From Prostheceraeus crozeri (lineage: Eukaryota; Platyhelminthes; Polycladida; Euryleptidae), in NCBI GenBank assembly GCA_907163375.1, contig CAJQUW010014423.1, positions 299,897-363,896 of the forward strand: a stretch of 64,000 bases of DNA, in the 5' to 3' direction. A program made the translations under genes and the position numbers. Shown piece by piece: positions 1 to 12,990 of this stretch. How positions within the stretch are numbered: the first letter of the stretch is position 1; each line of letters opens with the position of its first letter. Under the pieces are notes generated by a model, which worked only from the letters and a program-made list of their open reading frames with translations, was not told where the DNA came from and made no database searches.

Positions 1-181
1 TGCTCAGATAATTCACATTTAAAATGCCCACATCAACTCAATTTCTTCCACTAAATAAAAGGGCATGTAAGAGTTGAATTCAGGTAGCAGCAAAAATATT
101 CAGTAAAAATATCCCGGCGCAAATGACAAAATAAATCGTACAATGATTTATGCCAAAGTAGAGAAAATATTGTATAAAATA

Positions 182-2030
182 CTATCTATTCATAAAAGGT
201 CGCGTTCGCCAAAATTGTCGCCATTGGAAAAAAGAGCTTCTCCTCCGAGTTGTTCCAGTTTGCGGTTGAATAAATCTTCCCGATCGAGTGGATTTCTGAG
301 GACACATTTGGTGTAGTGAATGAAGCGGAAAACAAGAAATGCTCTCCAAAAGTCGAATAGTACTTCTTTCACGTCGACCTTTGATGTTAGGATAAGCATC
401 ACAAGTGCAATGATTCCCGCAGGTCAGTCTGTGCGCTCCTCGCTGAATTCTATTTAATACATCCTCATTTTGCGCTGATAATCCAATCATCAATGGAAAA
501 CAATATTCTATGACCGACAGTATCAGACCATTATATGCTCGAATAAGGTGATCAGAAATTTGTTTAGCACTCTAAGAGCATATGATCGACGAGATGCACA
601 AGGGTTGATATGCTTTATCAGCCTGTTCCATTTCAGGTCATTTGTGAAGTAAACCCCAAGCATTTTCAATTCAGTTACCAAGGATATACCCGCACTGCTA
701 GGAGCCACATTGGCAGAATATTTGGAGATCCACAGATGTTTGCACTTGTCAATATCGAGACGTAAACCCACCGATGATGACCAGTGCAACATATTCTGAT
801 GCTCATCAAAGCAAGAAAGAACAGATGAGTCTGTGACCGGAATGACAAAAGTACAGTCATCTACATATTTGATTACAGAGTTAGTATCATGCAGTGGTTT
901 TAGGGAGCTCATTACTAAGATAAACAAAATTGCCAGAAATGTGGAAAGAAGCAAAAATGTAGAATGCCAGAACATACATGTATAACTCGCTAACTGCCTG
1001 TATAGTTTGCTAACTTTAGCGCTTGAAAACGACTTTGCAAATAATTAAGTATCCATTGCACAAATCCACGTGGAAATCGATTTTCCGAAAGTGTTTTGAT
1101 AATATCATCATGACCAAGTAGGTCAAATGTCTTACTAAAGTCGTGGGCTAAAACACATATTCATGTCGTGCGGTCAACATCAAGTGCATCAGTTGTTTTT
1201 TCATGTATAACAATAAGGGCTGACGCTGTAGATGATAAGGGTTTGTTCCCGAACTTAAGAGGTCTGAAATTCTGTCGCAGGCGGGATGCCATGCTCGATC
1301 AAGGATCGCCTTTCCGCCGATTTTTGAAAGGAGTGGAAGCAAGGAAATTGGTCGCAATTCTTCCTTGGATACCGGAAAGTTTTGGGTACGGGAGTAATCA
1401 AGCTCTGCTTCCAACAAGTTGGATATTTTCAAGGCAAAATCGAAACGATAATTATGTGAGTAACAGGAGCCGCTATTAATTGGGTAGCGATCTTGTACGA
1501 AATTCCAGGTATATCTCCCAGTCCCGGTGCTTTGTTACCCTTCATAGTATCAATCATCCGGTAGACAGCATCAATTTCAACAACTGGCGCCCAATCATCG
1601 TCCAAGTCACTCTCTCAAGACTTAACGGTGTTGATGGAGATGGTCTGTTTACCTGGTTTGATATGAAAAGATCATTTATTTCTTCTACCGCCTCAAAGAC
1701 ATTATCGAACTGATTAATCAACAAGTTCATTGGTAGGGCATCTCGAGCTTCGTGTCCTTCTTACTTCATTAACAACATGCTACAACTGCTTCGAAGATTT
1801 TCCTGCATTTACCGCCCATTCGTATTCAGCTCTTCTCAACATCTCTTTCACCTTCTCACTAAGTTGCTGGTACAAAGCAAAGTTGCCTTGTCGATAAGCT
1901 GTCCATCGACGGTGTATGAGACACTTCAATAAAGGTGTAATAAAGGGCTTATCACGGAAGGACATGACTAGAGGAAGCAGGTAAATGCAGGGTTGCCGTG
2001 GGCATAGGGATTCTGTGGGTATACACATGG
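182..2030 (-). mobile_element. LINE reverse transcriptase, truncated and decayed
   Basis: This is the remnant of a non-LTR retrotransposon read leftward. At about 1,780-2,028 the translation resembles the linker ahead of a LINE reverse transcriptase (ITPLLKCLIHRRWTAYR). At 1,150-1,430 there is a finger-domain block (LRPISLLPLLSKI). At 523-975 the palm is clear, with the catalytic box KYVDD followed by the downstream LGVYFTNDLKW block of the thumb. The frames are broken several times, and no endonuclease domain or 5' end is visible, so the copy is 5'-truncated and dead. The group looks CR1/Jockey-like, but I cannot assign a clade by eye. The G-rich stretch at about 1,990-2,080 abuts its 5' side. 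Confidence 0.75.
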
Positions 2031-4121
2031 GTATGGGTTGGGCATGAATGCTGAAGCCATCCCCACAGCTTCCATAGCGCTTCTATTTGGATTCTGTGCG
2101 GATTGTCATGATTTTTGATATTCACTAGAAGCAATCAGAACTTACATTTAATCACAGGATAAATTCTGACTTTGAAATGTCAAACACCTCACCATCTCAC
2201 AGCTTCAATTCTATGAAATATCTGTGCTGATTTCACATCCGGGACACATCGACAATGATTTTGAATGACTAGTAATAACCTCGGGACGTCTGAATGGGAA
2301 GAACACTGCAAGCTGGTTTTAGAACAGAACTGAATGGAGGCTGATTCGCACGCCTCTTTATCGCCGACATAATCGCCGGTAAATCATGTAGAATATGCCG
2401 GCAAAACATGCAGATCAAATCACTTTGATTCATAATGATTGTGTGATGTAATTCTACCGAAGTGATAAATGCCATTGATCATTAACCTATGTTTGAGATT
2501 TATCACGATATAAAATTGGTCTTGATAAACATCTCTTTTACAATATACGCACAAAGCAGATAATACATGGGTCGCTCCACAGAAAACTTGAAATTTTGTA
2601 TCCTAATTTCGACTACACAGGATTATCAAATAGAGGATGTCTGTAATGCAACAAGATTGTAGGCGCGCACGAATTTCTGAATTTTATCAATGTATAGAGG
2701 CATTTCAAATTTCTCAGCAAATCCGGTGTATAAGAAAATCTCGCTGATTTGAAAATAAGGCAGATGATATTAGAATTTCAGTTGGATGATATTAGTAGGA
2801 TGTGCTGCAAACGTGCAAACCTCATTTGCAATTGTAGAAAATAGTAAAACGACCTACGTGAATTCTTCCTGTCCCTAAGATTTCGTGTAGTGGTGCAAGC
2901 TAACACGATGCGTTTAGACTCCTATCATCATCTTCTCGTGTCTAATTTGGCATCAAATACGATTTTGTTTGAATTCGGGAGTGTAGAGGCATTCATCCAT
3001 TTAAGTTCAAATTCATCTTCTATCCTGCAACACGCATTTCAAAATGCTTACTTCATGGTACACACTTATTCCTAATTCGTGGTGCGACGGTCGACATCAC
3101 AGGAGAATATCTTCAATTTTTAATATCGCTAAAATTGATGAAACCTAACAAACGTCATTTTATCTGAATTTCGCTTCAACTTATACACTGAGGTTGAAGC
3201 GATTTTTTAAATATCGTTATTGGTGTAGCAGTTACTGGCAAGGACATTGGTCAGTGATGGTGTAGTGGAAAGATTCATTACACCAAAGACATCCCGTTAC
3301 ACCCCTGACAGTTCTTCCGAAGGCTTCAATCACTTTCGCGATCTTTTTCTACTGTTCATATTTGTATGTACATTATATAGTGTATGACTCGCATGCTCAA
3401 AAATTGCTCAAAGATAGATCGCACTGCTTCAGATGCAATGCAAAACTTACAGTCACATTTACAACGAAAGGAAAGCTATGAAAAAACAGAAGATACCTAT
3501 AAAGTTAGTTTAATAAGTTGAAATCCGAAGATCCCTAAAATTAAGTCTGAATTGTTGATGAGTAACCTACTTAAAAATAATAGTCGAATAGTCAAAACAT
3601 GCAAGTAGTTTCATTTCACAGTGATCGATGATCTTAGATCGAAATTTCTTTTGGCTCGTCCGTAGATAGATAGTAGAAGATCGCTTTCTGTTTGAAATTC
3701 CACCAATGAGTGATGTGCATGTTCAATGTGATTGCAAAGAATGACAATGCTGCAATTCTTATTTATGAAGAAAATTATATCCAAGGTGACAATCTGACCA
3801 CACATGAAAATATTTATCCGGAACCACTACATTTGGCAAATTACAAACAAATAATACCATAGTAATTGGTATCCACTCTCTGACGGCCTGGCAACCATTG
3901 AAGAGCAACTTCGATGCAAGTGCATTCGCCTGAGTTCGCTGTGTTATTAAAGCAATGCATGTACTATATGTGCATGAGTTGATGAGGCGATAGGAAAGAA
4001 ATTGCAGTGAAAACCATTGTGTTATAATTCAATCATCAAATGCAGCTTCCGGATTCTATCATGCTTTAAGTTCTACTCTACTGAAATTGAAATATCTGAC
4101 ATCAGTTATTCTACACAACTG
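2031..4121. other. Intergenic, no gene seen
   Basis: I see no coding signal, RNA gene or repeat of known family here. A G-rich stretch at the left edge (about 1,990-2,080, with GTGGG motifs) loosely resembles another at 5,285-5,400, which suggests a dispersed repeat. A motif pair around GTGTAGTGG and ATTACACCA occurs near 3,250-3,290. Confidence 0.4.
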
Positions 4122-5242
4122 ATCATAAAAAAAGGACCACCAAAATTGCGTTGAAGTTCAATCGATTATCATGCCTTCTAATCGCTTCACACAATAACGT
4201 ACCATACATCATTTGAGAGCTTGCATTCTCAGCTTTAAAATGAGCTATGATAGATTTGTGACCGCTATTGTATTTGCTGAACAGTGCTCAAAATGTGAAA
4301 ATCGTTCAATTTACGAATTGCAATTTTTCTATAAGAAAACATGTGAGCATGATAATGAATCAGGCGCGGGGAGAACAAGCATTTTCTGAGCTCTCTTTTG
4401 AGATACTGGTCATCAAAATCGGTGAACTCGGAAAAATAGTGATATCGTGAAGTTATCACAAAATCCTGACTCTTTTGACCGAAAATGTTATATTCTCACT
4501 ATTTCATCAAAAGGTTCATAGTTGGCATCTTCAGAATCCTTGCGATGTAAGGAATGCGAATATGTAAGTATCGTTCAAATAAGTTCAATGGTTATTTTTC
4601 AAACTTCTACAACATTTTTCCTCGTTACTGCAAAAGTGCACAAACAATCAAGATAAACAATCTGCAGTCGTGGTCAGAGAACAAAAACATTCCTTCGCTA
4701 ATTGTTTTGTTTTGAACCTTCGTTCACCTCACATGCTTTGTTTGTGTACTTTAGCGGTTATGAGAAAAAAGTGTTGAAGAAGTTTGAAAAAGAATGATTG
4801 AACTTATTTGAATAATACTTACATATTCGTATTCCATACGTCCTACGTCCCTAGAATTCCTACGTCGCAGGGATTCTGAAGATACATTTTCATTTGAAGA
4901 TTTTGTGATAACTTCACGATATCACTATTTTTCCGAGTTCACCGATTTTGATGACCAGTATCTCAAAAGAGATCTCAGAAAATGCTTGTTCTCCCCGCGC
5001 CTGATTCATTATCATGCTCACATGTTTTCTTATAGAAAAATTGCAATTCGTAAATTGAACGATTTTCACATTTTGAGCACTGTTCAGCAAATACAATAGC
5101 GGTCACAAATCTATCATAGCTCATTTTAAAGCTGAGAATGCAAGCTCTCGAATGATGTATGGTACGTTATTGTGTGAAGCGATTAGAAGGCATGATAATC
5201 GATTGAACTTCAACGCAATTTTGGTGGTCCTTTTTTTATGAT
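4122..5242. repeat. Foldback palindrome, about 1.1 kb (hairpin transposon candidate)
   Basis: The two halves are reverse complements. The outer arms, about 4,122-4,463 and 4,901-5,242, match almost base for base (I see only one or two differences). They encode the same 64-residue shadow peptide on opposite strands, one change apart. Towards the centre (about 4,640-4,740) the arms keep recognisable but looser similarity, with small insertions. Outer ends start ATCATAAAAAAAGGACCACC. No target duplication is convincing, and no transposase is present. The structure fits a foldback or MITE-like non-autonomous DNA transposon, or a recent inverted duplication. The near-identity of the arms means the event is young or that gene conversion keeps them alike. 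Confidence 0.85.
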
Positions 5243-6100
5243 GAGCTCTGTATATGAAGAAAAAATAGCCTATAAATCAGGTGTCTAATCCTGTGGGGGT
5301 ATGCGGATTCTGTGGGGCCATAGCCAGAGGTTTTCTGTTGGTATGGGGTTGAGTGGGGACTCAAATTTCAATCCCCACGGCAACTCTGGGATTGGCTGTT
5401 ATCTGAGATTCAGTGGCTGACTAAATGTTCTCGATCTGATGCATTATTTGATGGTCAAAAATACATTTCAAATTCAGTTGTTTAAAATGAAAGCATCGAT
5501 GCTCAGGTGATATTATCGACCTTAGTTGATTATTTTTGATGTGTTGATTGAGATCGATGTACAGTTGCAAATCGCATTTGTTTTTTTCTGTGATAAAATT
5601 GTGCGATTAATTATGGTATACATGCTTGATGTAATGACGGATAGAAGATGTTGATTTGATGGTGGATGAATGTACGGTGTAGAGAGATTTCCGAGGGTGG
5701 CACACATTCTCTGTGCACATTCATCGACCATCATCGTCTGCAACATCTCTACAATGAAGAACCTTTCATGATAAAATCTCACATCGATGATTATACATCT
5801 CTCATGAACAATAACCTTCAATCTGAACATTTTCGCAGCATGCACTTCGTTTGAATGCATAAAATTGCTTATGAAATTCGATCGACTGAATGTATTTGGT
5901 ATTCTTCATTGATTGTTTCGGTTGCCCTTGGGTAAGTGATACAAAGCGTTGCATATACACAAATCAAGTTATAAAAATACATTTTGATAAAATAAATAAA
6001 ATAAGTTAATTAAATCAAATACATTTTAACCCATTTATGCGCAAGATGTCAAAAAATTGTATTACCGTAGTGAAAATTTGTTTCCTAGGGTAATTCAGCG
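5243..6100. other. Intergenic with a G-rich dispersed repeat
   Basis: At 5,285-5,400 there is a stretch rich in GTGGGG and CCCCAC, similar in style to 1,990-2,080. The rest shows no coding or RNA signal. Confidence 0.3.
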
Positions 6101-9080
6101 CGTAGATTTCATATTTGGCATTAGTTTACACAAACAAAGTGTTTTTTTTATTTTCCCATAGATATTAAAAAAAAAAAAAATTTAAACAAATTCAAAATTC
6201 ATCAAAAATTTTATTTTTTCATCTTCCTTTTTTTTTTATCAGGAAAAAAAACAAAAAACAGCGTGTGTGTGTGTTGTTTTGATACTTGAAATCGTATGTT
6301 TCGGCCACATTTTTCGCACTGAAAACTGGCGTATTGCCACAGATACCCGCAACGATTAGTTTTTGCATTTAAACAACGGGAACAACAGAGATATCAAATT
6401 CATCCATATCCATGACGATCGACTGACACTGGACTGAAACTACTGGATCGTGCCGATGCTGCTTCTGCTAGCAGACAGCTGGATTCGGAATTGGAAATTG
6501 TATCCAACCGTTCGTTGTGTTCGCAGATTCGCACACAACAGTATTCGATGAATATGAATATGGAAACTAATCAAATCAAAAAATAATGGGGTAATAAATT
6601 TTTTAAATATTTTGTAATTTTGCGATATCCGAGAAATCCTTGATCATTATCAACGCCGCCGTCTTCTTCATTTACAATTTTATAGATTCGGGACATGAAT
6701 ATGTTTTTATAATTTCAACATGAGATTGTCTTCCGCGCTGCGTTCCGTTCGAAAGATCGGCGCGCTGCTCCCTGGGCAACGCATACCTGCGGCAGTCGCT
6801 TGTTCGTGCACGAACCTTGTCAGATGAACACCAGACCAGATTGAACACCAATGAATTCAAAAATTGTGTTCAGAATGAAATTTATTTCATTCAGAATTTG
6901 TTCCAAAACTTATTTATTTCTCCAAACATGCTTTCAACCACCTTCGAATTCATTCTTTGTTGCTGGCCTAATTCTTGGACTTTGGAATCGTTTTGACGCC
7001 GTTGGATTCCTGTCGCCTTGATGTTCAAGAAAGAGAATGGATGTAAGATAATTTGTAAGAAAGAAAATGAGTTGTAGTGAAGAAAAACCATAAAGGGATA
7101 ACTTTCATTTAGATCATGACAACGTTTGCTGATGGCAACAAGATTGGCTCTGGTTCTGTTTTTTCAGCAGGTTCAGCAGTTTTCGGAATTGATAGACGTA
7201 ACCTCGTTGGGTGCGGTTGTTCGACCAGGAATCAGGCACGAAATCCGAATTCCCGAAACGAATCGTTTTGACGAATTCGATCAAAAAGAGCGATAAAATG
7301 AATTGACGACGGTGCATTCTAAATAAATTGCAAATTTCAAGAAAATTCCGTCAAATGATTTCAATAGAATATTTACTTTATTTTTTTTTATTAAAGGGGT
7401 TATTTTTTTTATTTTTTTTGGTAAAATTTTGCTTCATTAAATTTTATGAAAAATCTTTTTACAAACAACTTTCATTTATTCTTAAAATTGTTTTCAGAAT
7501 AGTTTTTTGTTAATTTCTCAGCAAATCACTTTTTTGACCAATAACATTTTATATAAAAAAACCAAAAATACCATATATAATTGAACATCCCAAAACCAAA
7601 ATTATATATTTGATCTTGTGAAGATTCTGTGAAAATCTTATTTTGTTTGAATTTGAAATGATAAATTGAAATTCCAGAAAATTTTCAAAAGAAAAAAATG
7701 ACCTTAAGAAATCATTTCAATTTCATCATCATTTAATTCGTTGTTTTTCTCTCTTTCACATTTTTCTATTCACTACTTTCTTTACTTTACTCTTTTTCTT
7801 TGTCTTTTCTTTTGATACTTCTTTTCTTTCTCTTTTTTTTTTTGTCTTGGTGATATTTCTTGTTGCGCGTCTGAGATTATTGATGATTCCTTCTCCCTCA
7901 TCCTCTGATTATTTCCTTCTTCTTGATTATCCCCTGATTAGGTGGAATTTCCTTTCTTCTCCTTTCGGATTTCTCGTCATCATTCTCGCAATCTTTAACC
8001 ACCGTCAAACTCAATTCACATCATCGAACCCATTTTGCCAATCTTTTTCGTCATTAAAATATTATTGTTTTAAAACTTTTTTATTTAAAAAATTTTTGTA
8101 TCTTTGTTTTTTTGATTTTTATTATTATTGTAGGTTAAGTTGTTTATCTGCTTATATTTAAAAAAATAAAAACAGTGCTTATTTGCAGTAGCGAGTAGGG
8201 AAACGCTAAACTGCTCAGCCATCGCCTACTCTATGTATAGTAAAACTATGGCTAGCAATATTATTTTTTGTTTTCTACGGTGTCAAAAAAATAATAAAAC
8301 AAATTGATGTTTTTTTTTGTGATCTCTCACTAATAGATAACAAAATTCACTACAATTTGATCTCTAAGTTGACATACAGAATTATGTTTTTAGAATCAAA
8401 AATAAATTTTCAATAAAAAAATTGTTTATTTTTAAAAATTATTACATTTTTTTTGATTTAAAAAAAAAAATGTTGGTTTTTTTAAAATTAATTATTTTAT
8501 GTTTTTAAAAAAAATCTTAACTAGTTTTTTTATTCTAAATAGCAGCATCATTCTTCATAAAAAATGTTCATCAGATCAAAATATTTTCAAATCACAATCA
8601 TTTACCAAAATAATTCCTCAAATTGAAAAATGCGTTCAAAAAAACTCGAAGTCAAAAATAGAAAAAAGAAGACAAAAATATTAAAAAAAAATGAAAAAAA
8701 AAAAATAGCAGTATGAAAAAAATGATTGAAAAAAAAATAAAAAAAATTACAATTATAATAAAAAAAATTGAGGAATTGCAAAACTATAAAAAATGTTAAT
8801 TTGAATCTTAGGGAAACTACATGATAAAAGCATAAAGTTCTCAGTTTTTTAATCAAAATTCCACACAATTCACAGAATATTTCAAATAAATGGTTGTTAG
8901 CCATTTTATACAATTTTGGGCTTGACAATTTTGGCATTGAAAGTTCGTAAATATTGTATTTGCTCAGAGCCTACATGCATTTTGTTACATTTGTATTTCA
9001 TATATTTATTTATATATATATTATGTATGTCTTGTATGCATTATATGCATATATATATATCATATGTATACTCATATTTC
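6101..9080. other. Low-complexity AT-rich tract
   Basis: Base composition changes sharply here. Long A and T runs, TTTTTCTTT-type pyrimidine tracts (7,740-7,840) and A-rich tracts (8,460-8,770) dominate, and TA-rich simple sequence lies at 9,000-9,060. The open frames in this tract (for example 7,847-8,161 and 8,602-8,937) consist of Phe, Leu, Tyr and Lys runs and are artefacts of composition. A more balanced island at 6,290-7,320 holds no recognisable protein. It may be a simple-sequence-rich intergenic region or decayed repeats. Confidence 0.6.
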
Positions 9081-9509
9081 ATATCTTCGTAGTTCTCCTC
9101 GCACCCCTCAATTCTTCTAAATGATAAAATCAAAACAAATGCTTTGTTATGAGCAATGTGCAATTCAATCATAATTAAATCAAAGATCTTCAATTGGTCA
9201 GTATATCAGTGTAGGTTGAATTTAAGGAAATCCATGATACGTAATTTAGGCTGCTGATAGCTATTGCAATAAAACATCGTTTCCCACTACTACCACACCT
9301 CCCATGGGCCCAAAAGGAATTTGGCATATATAAGAATTTTTTTGTCAGCATAAAATACAAAGAATGCACTTCGTTTACTTGACTCTACTCATTAATTAAC
9401 ACTTGGGCTTGGGTTTTGGGTTTTTTCACAAGTTTTTGCATAACCTTGCTTACTGGGCCTGTTGATCTCGCTTGATCCAACCAATGGACGCGGTCGCATG
9501 TAAGCGATC
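9081..9509. other. Intergenic, nothing seen
   Basis: No gene, repeat family or RNA signal recognised in this stretch. Confidence 0.4.
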
Positions 9510-9583
9510 GGCTCGTAGCTCAGTTGGTGGAGCAACAGGTCTAGATAACCGTGGGTCACAGGTTCGAGTCGCACTAGACGAAC
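9510..9583 (+). repeat. tRNA-derived SINE head or tRNA pseudogene
   Basis: The stretch has pol III promoter boxes spaced as in a tRNA: an A-box-like TAGCTCAGTTGG and a B-box-like GGTTCGAGTC. The D arm (GCTC/GAGC) and a short anticodon stem (GGT/ACC) pair, but the T stem and acceptor stem pair poorly. It shares the core ACAGGTCTAGATAACC with the element at 56,757-56,828 (there ACAGGTCTAGTTAACC). Two copies therefore belong to one tRNA-derived family. A functional tRNA is unlikely. Confidence 0.55.
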
Positions 9584-11525
9584 ATTTTTTGCATGACAAT
9601 TCGATCTACCGTTTATTTCATTTCGTACTTATTGTTTAACTGCATTTGTCACGTATCAGTTGTCACTGAATTCAGTGACGATGAAATGATTATTCAGTGT
9701 CACTAGATTAGTGAAGATGGTCCGTCATGCGTCTTAAAATGTGTTTGCCAATAAATCATGTTCAATCTCAACGGCGCATCGCCTATTCTGCAAAACATGA
9801 TTTTCTTTTTTTTCTGAAAAGGGACACGTGACCCTCGAATACACAAGGCAGCAGCTTTCAATATCTCGAATGATACGTTTGCTCATATGAAAGTCATTAT
9901 TTTGGAATGTTATACTCGTTCCCTATTGGAGATATTTTTGCCAACAATTGCAAGCGCTTTTGGCATTCTTTGCCCACTCTACCATTGACTTCAAAAATCA
10001 ATGGCGGTAACACTCCGCGCTCCACATCAATCATTCTCTGGAAATACTTTCCTTCATTTTCCTGTTATTGAAAATGATTTCTATGGGCTTAGTTTGATGT
10101 GTCTTGTAGTTCACGTGCCTTATTCCTGCGTCAAAAAATGCTGTGACTACACGAGATTAAAATTCACCAGCGTTTACCACGGACTGGTAAATAGTATGTC
10201 CAGCCTCCTCACAAGTGTTATCTAATTTGAGACGGAATTTTTCAACGTCCAAAGGCATCAGATTTGGTTCAAATTCAGCATTCTTGTCACTTTTAATAAG
10301 AGAATAGTTGTTGAATAATTCATGTTGTGTGGTTTTTTTCACGTAAGTGTCATTGCTGTTAGACGGAATTGTAGATGTGAGAACATAAACAGGACGTCAA
10401 CCGATCAAATCTCAGAGCATCAGTACATTAAACAACAAAAAAGAGTAGCAATTTTATTTATGCTTGTACGAAGCCCATGAGGGGCCATAACTTTTTATTC
10501 TCTTTCTTTGATACTGGGCATCGAGGAATAATAGTAGACGTATTTATCATTTGTTTAGTCAAAGGCCGCATTGTTTTGCTACTAGATGCTAGATTTAGGT
10601 GATTTCAATAATATCTTGCAGTTCAATGCGACAGAAAGTTGTATATAATAATCTATTATTCGATATTTCTTTTACCTCTTTTAAAATACCTCTTTTTAAA
10701 CAATGATGCCTCACTCTAGAAAATTGAAATATTTGTTCTCGCCTCTGATTAAGTAATAAGAGCGGTAGTGGTAGGGACTAAATCAGAGAGTACTATCAGT
10801 CCCATATAAATAGAGAAAATATTCATGACTCCTTCTGAGACTGATGCTTCTTAAAAAGTTTTGAGCGGGAAGCACTAGCTAAGTCACATTATTAATAATT
10901 TTTAGCATGGCATCAATTTTTCTATCCTGCATGTGCTTATGCCTCCGATCAGTGATATGTACGGAAATATATTGAAGGACTTACTAAGTTTCAGCTAAAA
11001 CTTAATCAAGATGTTGTGTTTTACGACAAAATAATGATTTGATAAATTTATCTAAATGTGTTCAGCCTCTAAAACAATATGAACTGCATGACCTACAATT
11101 GGCTCTACACGCGCAGGTACTTCTCACTTAATCACAGAAAACACAGATAAATGCTATTTCACCGAAAACCTATGCCTGTTCCCATTGGATGTATATGTGC
11201 TTTCTGTGATCGTGTCTGACAAGAAGAAGTACCAAGTAGACCTCGACAGATGTGCAATTTCGCAGTAGCCATCGGGTATACATCATTCTGTGAAGGTCTC
11301 TTGTTCGTTTTCGTGGGGGCCCGACAATATGTCGAAGTATCTTGGGTCGGAGCCGGAGCAGCCCGTAGCCGTGGTAGAGAGTCGGAGCCGGAACCGTGGT
11401 GTCCGCTACTAGATGGTGTCGAACCGTGGTGTCGACCTTGGCTCCGAAACCCTGGTTAGGCTTGTAATGATTAACATAGATATCACACAATTTAAGTCCA
11501 AACGGACGCCAACAACCTAACACAA
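9584..11525. other. Intergenic, no gene seen
   Basis: I recognise no coding region. A GC-richer patch at about 11,330-11,460 carries short repeats (GGAGCCGGA, GAACCGTGGTGTC twice) just beside the next SINE head and may be its body. Confidence 0.4.
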
Positions 11526-11600
11526 CTTGTCTGACTGGGATTCGAACAGTAGGCGACTGGAAAGCTAAACAAGTTCTCTATCCGCACAGCCAGAGAGGTG
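11526..11600 (-). repeat. tRNA-derived SINE head (second family)
   Basis: Read on the minus strand it has an A-box-like TGGCTGTGCGG and a B-box GTTCGAATCCC at tRNA spacing. The stems pair only partly. The neighbouring repeated GC-rich patch at 11,330-11,460 could be its tail. It does not share the core of the 9,510 and 56,757 copies. Confidence 0.45.
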
Positions 11601-12990
11601 GTGCATAATAGTGGGATTCATATTTTAAAGAAGTCATAATTGAAAATCTTATTTTGTACTGATGAGGAAAAGCAAGATAAACAGACAAGCAGACAAAAAG
11701 ATATTAAGGAAAACATCTTGCAAGCAACCTGCCTGAATCATCAAGCAGTTCCCTTCACTAATACAGGATGTAAACGATCGATAATAATTGAACGCACATT
11801 GAAATACCCGAACAATAAGAAATACAGTTGTCAGTTTAATGAACATTAAACGCAAGATATTTAAAACATAAGTGTTAAAACAAAAAAATGCATGAACATG
11901 TAAGAATGCTATGCCTTAAATGAACTAAATAGTCCGAGAGCTATACTGACCATTTATTCCTGAATTCGCGCACATCATTTCTGCTATTTTCTATTTGTAG
12001 ATTGTCATCCAACGTCAGCAATGCGAAGGGCTATAGCTCTAATCGTCTTGTTTGTTGGAGAGCGTCGAATATCGCAAAATCCTACCTGTTTATGGATCTG
12101 GTAATGATCCCGAGTTTTGTACACTCAAAATAATAAAATGATTAACATTCATTCAATTACTCATTGTCAATGCAAATTTGTTACTTTGCTTATTCTGATT
12201 GCACTATTATGGCTGATATCACCCAGCAGTAGGTAGAAAGAAATGTGATGTTGCTGGAAGCAAGTGGCTTGGGTGATTTGCTTATAAAGTTAATGATAAC
12301 ACCATGTCAATAATTTTGTTATTGCACTTAAACAGACACAAACACATTGTCGTACGTACAAAGTATAACGAAATATTCACACAATTTCTTTTAGATACAA
12401 AACGTTCTAGTCAGCAGTGATTTAGAGCAGTATCTCATTCGGAATTGAAACTGACTCTTCGCATTGACCATTGACCTTGCAAGCTGGATAATAGCATTCC
12501 GACAAGTGCAAACAGCGTCCACAACATTCTTGCAGTTGCTTTAGTTTCTAGCATACTATGATGAGCTCCTCTGAATCGGTTCAATTTCTATTCAAGAAAG
12601 GTCTTTTTCAGTATTTATTTTAACAGACAGACTTATCTGTGGAATTTCATTCGAAGCTCAAACAAGAAAATATTCGTCAGAAAATTAAGATATTTTCTGT
12701 TGATGAGATAAAAGATAAATGTACCGTATAACGTCGTTCGTGCATTGCAAATTGTATCGCATATGCAAAAAATATTGCGGAGGTGTCATCATTGTTGTAC
12801 ACAGATATAACTGATTAAATCGAATGTGAATTTAATAGGGCAATCCAATTATACGTATGTTTTTCTTTCTCATGTGTGATTTCATCGGCAAGAGGATGTA
12901 TTTATTTTCATTCAATATCACTTCGGCTTTTCTATTTCTAAGTGTTCATCCTACTTAAGGGGAAAGATGCGCTTTTTGTAATGTGATTCG
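11601..12990. other. Intergenic, nothing seen
   Basis: AT-rich sequence with no coding, RNA or repeat signal that I can name. Confidence 0.4.

Noticed and set aside
8602-8937. 111-residue Phe-rich frame and neighbours in the AT tract
   Set aside because: The composition is that of A/T runs and simple sequence, with no domain.
9510-9583. Functional tRNA gene
   Set aside because: The A and B boxes are good, but the T and acceptor stems do not pair; a related copy exists elsewhere, so a SINE head is the better call. The same holds for 11,526-11,600 and 56,757-56,828.
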